In this document: piece after piece, positions 33,179-38,274 of the stretch
Position numbering within the stretch: position 1 is the first letter of the stretch
Layout: each line of letters opens with the position of its first letter
The notes under the pieces: generated by a model
The model's input: only the letters and a program-made list of their open reading frames with translations
What the model was told of the DNA's origin: nothing
Databases searched by the model: none
Source: Candidatus Omnitrophota bacterium
Lineage (GTDB): Bacteria > Omnitrophota > Gorgyraeia > 2-01-FULL-45-10
Direction of reading: 5' to 3'
DNA: 64,000 nucleotides
NCBI GenBank assembly: GCA_041650805.1
Contig: JBAZKM010000001.1
Span: forward strand, 124,001-188,000
Made by a program: the position numbers and the translations under genes

Positions 33179-33955
33179 TTATCGCGCTCCTTTTCCGCGT
33201 GCCGAAACGATGATCGTCCTGAAGAATATCCTCAGGTCCACCATGAAGCACATCTCTCTTATATATAGGAGGTCATATTTGACCTTCTTCCTTACATCCT
33301 GTAACGTCTCATCATATTTGTGCCACACCTGGGCCAACCCGGTGATGCCGGGCCTTACCTCGACCCGTCTGGAGTAATCGGATATCTTGCCGCTCAGCTC
33401 TTTGACGAATACGGGCCTCTCAGGCCGCGGCCCTATGATGCTCATGTCGCCCCGGAGCACGTTAAATAACTGGGGTAGCTCATCTATATGCATCTTACGT
33501 ATGGTCCTTCCGAATTTGATAAGACGGGGGTCGTTCTCCCTCGCCCATACAGGACCTGTATGTTTCTCCGCATCTATCTTCATCGTACGTATCTTATATA
33601 TACGGAATATCTCCCCGTCCCTCCCCACCCTCTCCTGCGAAAAGAATACAGGCCCCGGGGAGACGGTCTTGATGATGACGGCGGTAAGGGCGATGACCGG
33701 CGATGCTATGACAAGGCCTATGGAACCGACGATGATATCGAAGACCCTCTTGAATTCGTGGAACCGGCGCCTGGCGAATCTGACCAGCCATCCGGCAAAA
33801 CCGGTAGATATGAGCGCCATCGTTCCCGGCTCAGGAGCTATCAGCGGGGATTGGTTATTGGTCTGGGCGTAGCAAAAATTGATGATGAAGAGCGCCGAGA
33901 ATACGAGAAAGCCGAATATCACGGCGTAATGGAATCCTGTCTTAAAAGTTCTCAT
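33179..33955 (-). CDS. Sugar transferase with N-terminal signal peptide and PEP-CTERM sequence
   Basis: A 258-aa chimeric protein. Residues 1-30 form a signal peptide ending in CYA; residues 40-64 are a complete PEP-CTERM signal (APEPGTMALISTGFAGWLV then RFARRR); residues about 66-258 are a bacterial sugar transferase (PF02397, WcaJ/EpsL/WbaP catalytic part): KRVFDIIVGSIGLV, PGPVFFSQERVGRDGEIFRIYKIRTM, KMHIDELPQLFNVLRGDMSIIGPRPERP, RPGITGLAQV. Such enzymes transfer the first sugar phosphate to undecaprenyl phosphate. Normally the membrane part before KRxFD is a re-entrant helix or several helices; here it is a surface-sorting signal. It is in the same operon as three true PEP-CTERM proteins and may have arisen by fusion to one. 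Confidence 0.9.
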   Translation of the reverse strand: MRTFKTGFHYAVIFGFLVFSALFIINFCYAQTNNQSPLIAPEPGTMALISTGFAGWLVRFARRRFHEFKRVFDIIVGSIGLVIASPVIALTAVIIKTVSPGPVFFSQERVGRDGEIFRIYKIRTMKIDAEKHTGPVWARENDPRLIKFGRTIRKMHIDELPQLFNVLRGDMSIIGPRPERPVFVKELSGKISDYSRRVEVRPGITGLAQVWHKYDETLQDVRKKVKYDLLYIREMCFMVDLRIFFRTIIVSARGKGAR

Positions 33956-33959
33956 GCCT

Positions 33960-34076
33960 CTATTCGCCCTTCTCTCTTCGTGAAATACGCTCGTAACGAC
34001 GTATAGCCAGGAAGATATCTATATCTTTCCGTAACTCGTCGATCACTTCCCTTATGTTCTCCAGCATCTTCTTCAT
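33960..34076 (-). CDS. Small protein, 38 aa, first gene of the sigma-54 operon
   Basis: ATG at 34076 is preceded by GAGAGGAAAAG, a good ribosome binding site, and opens a 38-codon frame (MKKMLENIREVIDELRKDID, then IFLAIRRYERISRREKGE) that ends 4 nt before the sugar-transferase gene. The first half has a heptad-like hydrophobic pattern typical of a short coiled coil; the end is strongly basic. It is the first frame after the predicted sigma-54 transcription start. No family recognised. Confidence 0.6.
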   Translation of the reverse strand: MKKMLENIREVIDELRKDIDIFLAIRRYERISRREKGE

Positions 34077-34114
34077 CTTTTCCTCTCACAAATATTATTT
34101 ATCACTCTATATAT

Positions 34115-34132
34115 AAGCATTAACTATGCCAA
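34115..34132 (-). promoter_or_regulatory. Sigma-54 (-24/-12) promoter of the PEP-CTERM operon
   Basis: The minus strand reads TTGGCATAGTTAATGCTT: GG (-24) and GC (-12) are exactly 10 nt apart and the flanks match TGGCA...TGCT. Transcription would begin about 34105, 29 nt before the start codon of the small protein at 34076. An NtrC-type activator is encoded 5.5 kb away. Confidence 0.7.
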
Positions 34133-34230
34133 ACTCAGATCTGGACTCAAAAAGTCAGTATTATTATTAATCGTAACTTATTACTGTATAATATGTTAAA
34201 TCTGTTAGATATAGCGATAACCACGAAAAA

Positions 34231-34250
34231 CCATGACATACCATGACAAT
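34231..34250. promoter_or_regulatory. Direct repeat CCATGACA, possible activator site
   Basis: CCATGACATA and CCATGACAAT are adjacent, 10 nt apart, about 100 nt upstream of the sigma-54 promoter, where enhancer sites usually lie. There is no inverted symmetry, so the assignment is weak. Confidence 0.25.
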
Positions 34251-34316
34251 CGTAGATAGGCGATTGGTGTCGGTTAAACACGCCGTCGGGTTGTGTTGAG
34301 TTGGGTGGACAATGGT

Positions 34317-34344
34317 AGTTTGGAGTTAGGAGTTGGGAGTTAGG
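34317..34344. repeat. Heptanucleotide array, 4 units (AGTTAGG type)
   Basis: Units AGTTTGG, AGTTAGG, AGTTGGG, AGTTAGG, then AGGAAAA; same family as 24057 and, in reverse complement, 29869 and 32372. Left edge of the left ORF6N/four-helix-bundle region. Confidence 0.8.
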
Positions 34345-34361
34345 AGGAAAATAAAAATAAG

Positions 34362-34403
34362 TTGCAATAATTTCCGCGTTTTTGGCATCTATATATGTGG
34401 GGG
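34362..34403 (+). promoter_or_regulatory. Conserved upstream block of ORF6N genes (left copy)
   Basis: TTGCAATAATTTCC followed after about 15 nt by GGCATCT, ATATAT and a G-run. The same order (TTGCAATAATTTTCC, AGCATCT, TATATAG, GGGG) precedes the ORF6N gene at 60775 on the other strand, so this is a common promoter/operator region. Confidence 0.55.
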
Positions 34404-34406
34404 CGT

Positions 34407-34441
34407 AGTTGGGAGTTAGGAGATTGGAGGCGGGAGGAAAA
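34407..34441. repeat. Heptanucleotide array, 4-5 units (AGTTGGG type)
   Basis: Units AGTTGGG, AGTTAGG, AGATTGG, AGGCGGG, then AGGAAAA, ending just before the ribosome binding site AAGGAGGG of the first ORF6N gene. Confidence 0.75.
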
Positions 34442-34461
34442 GCAAACTTAAGGAGGGAAAT

Positions 34462-34977
34462 ATGAAAGATGTGGCATTACAAGAAGCTATTGAACAAAAG
34501 ATATTCATCATAAGAGGCAAAAAAGTTATGATCGATAGAGACCTTGCTGAATTATACCAAGTTGAAACAAAGTATCTTAACAGACAGATGAGGCGCAACA
34601 TTAATAGGTTTCCTGAAGAGTTCATGTTTCAGCTTACCGTTGCCGAAAAGAATGAACTGGTGACAAATTGGCACCGGTTTGACACAATGAAGCATTCAGC
34701 AACCCTGCCATTTGCATTTACTGAGCATGGGGTGGCAATGTTAGCCAGTGTTTTAAATAACGACAGAGCGATAAAGATCAGTATTTTTATCATTAATACT
34801 TTCGTAAAACTACGAGAAATGATCTCAACACATAAAGAGCTCGCGCATAAGCTAAAAGAACTCGAAGGCAAGATCGAAAAACATGACGCGGAGATCCAGG
34901 CGATTTTCGAAGCGATACGTCAGTTGATGACGCCTCCGCCTGCGCCACCGAAACGGCGCATAGGGTTTCATTCGTAG
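34462..34977 (+). CDS. ORF6N domain protein (left copy 1)
   Basis: A 171-aa protein. The ORF6N domain (residues about 10-100) shows IEQKIFIIRGKKVMIDRDLAELYQVETKYLNRQMRRNINRFPEEFMFQLT and FAFTEHGVAMLASVLNN, a DNA-binding module known from phage and mobile elements, sometimes called KilA-N related. The rest is a coiled coil (THKELAHKLKELEGKIEKHDAEIQAIFEAIRQLM) and a Pro-rich tail PPPAPPKRRIGFHS. AAGGAGGG precedes the ATG. Flanked on both sides by 7-nt arrays. Its last about 100 nt and the following array are duplicated in the next gene. Confidence 0.9.
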   Translation: MKDVALQEAIEQKIFIIRGKKVMIDRDLAELYQVETKYLNRQMRRNINRFPEEFMFQLTVAEKNELVTNWHRFDTMKHSATLPFAFTEHGVAMLASVLNNDRAIKISIFIINTFVKLREMISTHKELAHKLKELEGKIEKHDAEIQAIFEAIRQLMTPPPAPPKRRIGFHS

Positions 34978-35020
34978 AGGCGTGAGGGTGGGTTGTGAGT
35001 TGTGAGTCGGGGGTGAGGAT
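34876..35020 (+). repeat. Direct repeat of ORF6N gene end plus array, copy 1
   Basis: 145 nt about 90% identical to 35459-35603; the last 80 nt (34941-35020) are identical. The repeat spans the coding end, stop codon and the following 7-nt array. Confidence 0.85.
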
Positions 35021-35029
35021 TAGGGTGAA
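34981..35029. repeat. Heptanucleotide array, 7 units (GTGAGTT type)
   Basis: Units CGTGAGG, GTGGGTT, GTGAGTT, GTGAGTC, GGGGGTG, AGGATTA, GGGTGAA, starting 4 nt after the ORF6N stop codon. Confidence 0.7.
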
Positions 35030-35047
35030 AAAACAAAGGAGGAATAG

Positions 35048-35560
35048 ATGAAAGATATGGTGACGCAGGAGGTTATTGAAAGAAAAATCTATCTTATAAG
35101 AGGCCACAAGGTTATGTTGGATAGTGACTTGGCAGAGCTTTACGCAGTAGAGACGAGAAATTTAAATAAGGCAGTAAGTAGAAATTTAGACCGTTTTCCG
35201 GATGATTTTATGTTCAGTCTGAGCAAGGAAGAACTTAACAACTTGATGTTCCAATTTGGAACATCAAGATGGGGCGGTACGCGAAAGCCGCCGCGGGTCT
35301 TTACCGAACAGGGTATCGCCATGCTATCAAGCGTTCTTAGGAGTAAGAGGGCAATTCAGGTCAATATTGCGATCATGCGGGTTTTTGTGAAGTTGAAAGA
35401 GATGCTATTGGCCCATAAGGAACTCGCACGTAAGCTTGCTGAACTCGAAAATAAGATTGAAAAACATGACGCGGAGATCCAGGCGATTTTTGAGGCAATA
35501 CGCCAGTTGATGGCTCCGCCTCCTGCGCCACCGAAACGGCGCATAGGGTTTCATTCGTAG
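35048..35560 (+). CDS. ORF6N domain protein (left copy 2)
   Basis: A 170-aa paralogue of the preceding gene, same architecture: ORF6N domain (IERKIYLIRGHKVMLDSDLAELYAVETRNLNKAVSRNLDRFPDDFMFSLS, FTEQGIAMLSSVLRSKRAIQVNIAIMRVFVKLKEM), coiled coil and the tail PPPAPPKRRIGFHS. The N-terminal parts of the two proteins differ considerably while the last 50 residues are nearly identical at DNA level, a sign of recombination between the 3' ends. Preceded by AAAGGAGGA. Probably a DNA-binding protein; role in these cassettes unknown. Confidence 0.9.
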   Translation: MKDMVTQEVIERKIYLIRGHKVMLDSDLAELYAVETRNLNKAVSRNLDRFPDDFMFSLSKEELNNLMFQFGTSRWGGTRKPPRVFTEQGIAMLSSVLRSKRAIQVNIAIMRVFVKLKEMLLAHKELARKLAELENKIEKHDAEIQAIFEAIRQLMAPPPAPPKRRIGFHS

Positions 35561-35603
35561 AGGCGTGAGGGTGGGTTGTGAGTTGTGAGTCGGGGGTGAG
35601 GAT
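35459..35603 (+). repeat. Direct repeat of ORF6N gene end plus array, copy 2
   Basis: Second copy of the 145-nt repeat at 34876-35020, displaced by 583 nt; 35524-35603 is identical to 34941-35020. Confidence 0.85.
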
Positions 35604-35626
35604 GAGGGTGGGTTCTGGGTTAGATG
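35564..35626. repeat. Heptanucleotide array, about 8 units (GTGAGTT type)
   Basis: Copy of the 34981 array after the second ORF6N gene, continued with GGGTGGG, TTCTGGG, TTAGATG, and then joined directly to the array at 35626. Confidence 0.7.
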
Positions 35627-35656
35627 GTCCACTGTCCATAGTCGACGGTCCACAGT
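35626..35656. repeat. Heptanucleotide array, 4 units (GGTCCAC type)
   Basis: Units GGTCCAC, TGTCCAT, AGTCGAC, GGTCCAC upstream of the four-helix-bundle gene. It is inverted relative to the array at 36024. The 36-nt stretch from about 35624 is identical to the reverse complement of 61752-61787. Confidence 0.85.
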
Positions 35657-35667
35657 AAAGGATAAAA

Positions 35668-36021
35668 ATGTCATTTAAATTTGAAAAGCTGGACGTCTGG
35701 CAAAAATCGGTAGATTTAAGTTCTGACATTCATGAATTGACACGCGAGTTTCCAAAAGAAGAATTATATATTCTTACTTCTCAGATTAAACGAGCGGCTG
35801 ACTCAATTGCCTTAAATATTGCAGAGGGATCAACCGGTCAATCAAATGCAGAGTTTAGGCAATTTGTTGGATATGCTATAAGATCAGCGATTGAAGTAGT
35901 GTCGTGTCTTTATATAGGCAGGAAACGCGATATGATCAAAGATGATAATTTTAAAAAGCTCTATTTGGATACTGAAAGGATAGTCCGGATGCTACAAGCT
36001 CTTAGAAACTCTCTCGAATAA
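35668..36021 (+). CDS. Four-helix-bundle protein, 23S rRNA-IVS family (left copy)
   Basis: A 117-aa protein of the 23S-rRNA-intervening-sequence family (PF05635/TIGR02436): FEKLDVWQKSVDL, FPKEELYILTSQIKRAADSIALNIAEGSTGQSNAEFRQFVGYAIRSAIEVVSCL, then a last helix LDTERIVRMLQALRNSLE. The family forms a pentameric four-helix bundle with a basic surface and is related to the Avd accessory protein of diversity-generating retroelements; no reverse transcriptase is seen here. It is flanked by inverted 7-nt arrays (35626 and 36024) like a terminal-inverted-repeat element. Weak AAAGGATAAAA before the ATG. Confidence 0.92.
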   Translation: MSFKFEKLDVWQKSVDLSSDIHELTREFPKEELYILTSQIKRAADSIALNIAEGSTGQSNAEFRQFVGYAIRSAIEVVSCLYIGRKRDMIKDDNFKKLYLDTERIVRMLQALRNSLE

Positions 36022-36023
36022 AC

Positions 36024-36069
36024 TATGAGCTATGGACTTTCCGTGGACCATGGACCGTGGACTATGGAC
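36024..36069. repeat. Heptanucleotide array, about 6 units (CGTGGAC type)
   Basis: Units TATGAGC, TATGGAC, (4-nt break), CGTGGAC, CATGGAC, CGTGGAC, TATGGAC, starting 3 nt after the stop codon of the four-helix-bundle gene and ending 3 nt before the end of the epsI-like gene. Inverted partner of the 35626 array. Confidence 0.85.
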
Positions 36070-36072
36070 TAT

Positions 36073-36702
36073 TTAGCTAGTAAGCGCCTCCACCGCCTTC
36101 ACCGTTTGCCCGAGGAACTCTTTAAGCGTTGCAACCGTCTTGGATCCATCTCCGCTGACGACCATCGACACCCTGACCGTCGCCCCGGGCACATTACGGC
36201 CGAAGAGTTGGTGGGCGATAAGATAGAGCTGCTGCAGATAAAAATTTTCGGTATATAACTTCCCCGCTTTATACGAGTAAAGGACCATCTCTCTTAGTCC
36301 CGATTTCTCCAGGTCCAGTTTATTGGTGATGAACGATCGTTTATCGGAGGAGACCATTTCTGTCTTTTTGTTAACTATAGTCATCCCCTCCCCTATCAGA
36401 CATACCTCCGGAGGATGGAAGACCGCCCTGTTCGTCTCCGAGTATATGAGAAATAGCGCCAGCTTATCACCTGAGGTGTTGACGTACTCCCGCAGTATCA
36501 GGTTTCGCGTCTCGAGTATCCGGTACTCCTCCTCGGTCATCTTGAGATCTCTCCCTTTCCACTCTCCGACCGAGTATGGGAACTTCCGGATATCGACCCT
36601 ATCATGAGCCGCCTTCTCGCGGGATAAGAGGCTCAGCGACATCACGCCAGTGAGCACGAGTAATGCGATGATAGCGAGAAATCCCATCGTCTGCTTGTTC
36701 AT
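36073..36702 (-). CDS. EpsI family exosortase-associated protein
   Basis: A 209-aa EpsI-type protein (PF11984): N-terminal membrane helix (residues 7-27), then the periplasmic domain with FPYSVGEWKGRDLKMTEEEYRIL, LFLIYSETNRAVFHPPEVCLIGEGM and VLYSYKAGKLYTENFYLQQLYLI. The HPPEVCL motif with its Cys is characteristic. In many systems this domain is the C-terminal part of the exosortase itself; here it is a separate gene overlapping the exosortase by 4 nt. Last gene of the long EPS operon. Exact biochemical role unknown. Confidence 0.92.
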   Translation of the reverse strand: MNKQTMGFLAIIALLVLTGVMSLSLLSREKAAHDRVDIRKFPYSVGEWKGRDLKMTEEEYRILETRNLILREYVNTSGDKLALFLIYSETNRAVFHPPEVCLIGEGMTIVNKKTEMVSSDKRSFITNKLDLEKSGLREMVLYSYKAGKLYTENFYLQQLYLIAHQLFGRNVPGATVRVSMVVSGDGSKTVATLKEFLGQTVKAVEALTS

Positions 36703-37529
36703 TGCTTCCCTCCTTCGAGCGCCTTACTAACAGCAAGAAGCCCTACGAATGCGAAGGCGAAGACGAAGAACCCCGTGAAATCATGGAAGAAGCCCATGGC
36801 AACATTTTTCCCGTAGAGATCGTTGACTGTGGCAAGCAATATTATCCTCGACACGTTCGACGCGATCGCTATAGGAATAGACGAAAGGAATAGGATCGTC
36901 TTTTTGGTATATGACACCTTGAGTGAGTATGCGAAGAGTAGCCCCAGCGTCAGTAGCGAGATGAGCGAGCGGAGACCGCTGCACGGTGCCTCTATCGCAA
37001 CGAAAGAATTGGGCATACGTATGATGCTGCCGTCCAGTACCGAAGGGAAACCTATCCTGTTCAGGATGAACGTCGCACATCCTGCTGCGAACAATTTTAA
37101 CTTGACGGTCAGGTTGCCTATGATAACGAGCGGAAGCGGCACCATGGCGAGGAGAAAGAATACAGGGAATATCAGGTTACGGGTCATTTCCCTTCCCAGG
37201 AAGAAGAGTATAAGCCCATAAAGGACAAATACGAAAGAGAACCCTGATACGAATGATACCTTAAGCGAGGCGGATATTATATGGACGAGGAGGCCGGCAG
37301 CGACTATCCAGAGCCCTTTCATGTCGCTCGATACCGTTACTTTCTTCAGGATATCTTTCCTCTGCCATGCGATAAATAACGATACTATCGGTATCAGTAT
37401 CCCGTGCCCGTAATACGACTCCTCCCCCATCCACCTGTCGTACATCCACACGAGCGTCGGTGCGTAGGCTACGAGCGTCAGCGCCAGGCACGTAGCAAAT
37501 TTCAGTAGCGAACTTAATTTATTGCTCAT
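36699..37529 (-). CDS. Exosortase (EpsH family)
   Basis: A 276-aa membrane protein with about eight helices and the exosortase catalytic residues: Cys in EAPCSGLRSL, Arg in NVSRIILL and His in FFHDFTGFFVF. Exosortases are predicted cysteine transpeptidases that cut PEP-CTERM proteins near the PEP motif at the membrane and pass them to the cell surface. YGHGILIPIVSLFIAW near the N-terminus is typical. The ATG at 37529 has AGGAG at proper distance; a GTG at 37556 would extend into the protease gene. Four PEP-CTERM sequences are encoded 3-5 kb away. Subtype not assigned. Confidence 0.94.
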   Translation of the reverse strand: MSNKLSSLLKFATCLALTLVAYAPTLVWMYDRWMGEESYYGHGILIPIVSLFIAWQRKDILKKVTVSSDMKGLWIVAAGLLVHIISASLKVSFVSGFSFVFVLYGLILFFLGREMTRNLIFPVFFLLAMVPLPLVIIGNLTVKLKLFAAGCATFILNRIGFPSVLDGSIIRMPNSFVAIEAPCSGLRSLISLLTLGLLFAYSLKVSYTKKTILFLSSIPIAIASNVSRIILLATVNDLYGKNVAMGFFHDFTGFFVFAFAFVGLLAVSKALEGGKQ

Positions 37530-37530
37530 C

Positions 37531-38274
37531 TCATCTCCTGACTGTCCAGAAATCACCCGCTAAGGTCTCGAGATACCGAAATGGCATCGTAAAATAACCG
37601 TCCATCCCCCACCCCTGGCCCCATGAATTCCGCACCAGGAAGCGCCGGGCCTTCTGATCATACCCTACCGCCAGTACGGCATGGCCGCCGAGGGCGCTCT
37701 CATCCTCCCCGGGCATATTTACAATGCCGGTCTTCGCGACCTTTGGCGATTCGAAACTTTCGTAGACGGTGAAACCGAAGACGAACGGATATCCTTCCGC
37801 AAGGCAGACAAGCATCTCGCGAAGCGTATTGATCCGGTGGTACGATTCTATCCGATGTCCTTTCGCCTCCTTGTAGCACTTCGCCGGCGGCTTATCATCG
37901 AACTTTTCTATTACGTACGGCCACATACGCTCCTCGCATGCCCCGTCATCCTTGAGTGACTTGATACCGTCTCGAAGCGACGCCCCTGAGTCGTAATCTA
38001 CGCTGTCTATCAGGACGCGCTCGTTATAATATATGAATAACCGGCTCACATCCGTATAGATATGGTCTATCTTCATATCGAGGAACTCGAGGTTCCCTGC
38101 CAACGCCTGTGCCGTACAGCTCCCGAGGTTCCCCTGGTCCTCTACCATCGAACAATGCTCCCTTAGATCGACTTTCTCCGGCAACCTTACCACCGGCCGT
38201 ATCGCCGTATAAAGATAATCCCTTTGATCCGGTATATCCGGATACCATCCGTAACTGCGCTTTATTGGTTTCAT
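37531..38274 (-). CDS. Papain-like (C1A) cysteine protease
   Basis: A 247-aa protein with the full papain triad: Cys in EDQGNLGSCTAQALAGNLEF (about residue 53), His in LGGHAVLAVGYD and Asn in VRNSWGQGWGMDGYFTMPF. The N-terminus (SYGWYPDIPDQRDYLYT) matches the bacterial C1A group without a pro-domain. No signal peptide or transmembrane segment is visible, so it would be cytoplasmic unless exported unusually. It is one base upstream of the exosortase start and overlaps the DUF4091 gene by 4 nt, so it is made together with the sorting enzyme. A processing role for PEP-CTERM proteins is possible but unproved. Confidence 0.92.
   Translation of the reverse strand: MKPIKRSYGWYPDIPDQRDYLYTAIRPVVRLPEKVDLREHCSMVEDQGNLGSCTAQALAGNLEFLDMKIDHIYTDVSRLFIYYNERVLIDSVDYDSGASLRDGIKSLKDDGACEERMWPYVIEKFDDKPPAKCYKEAKGHRIESYHRINTLREMLVCLAEGYPFVFGFTVYESFESPKVAKTGIVNMPGEDESALGGHAVLAVGYDQKARRFLVRNSWGQGWGMDGYFTMPFRYLETLAGDFWTVRR

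Noticed and set aside
35668..36021. Diversity-generating retroelement, because the four-helix-bundle protein resembles Avd
   Set aside because: No reverse transcriptase gene and no template/variable repeat pair with A-specific changes is visible near either copy.
34317..36069. CRISPR array, suggested by repeated short units around 34-36 kb
   Set aside because: The units are contiguous 7-mers without spacers, there are no 25-40 nt repeats, and there is no cas gene in the window.
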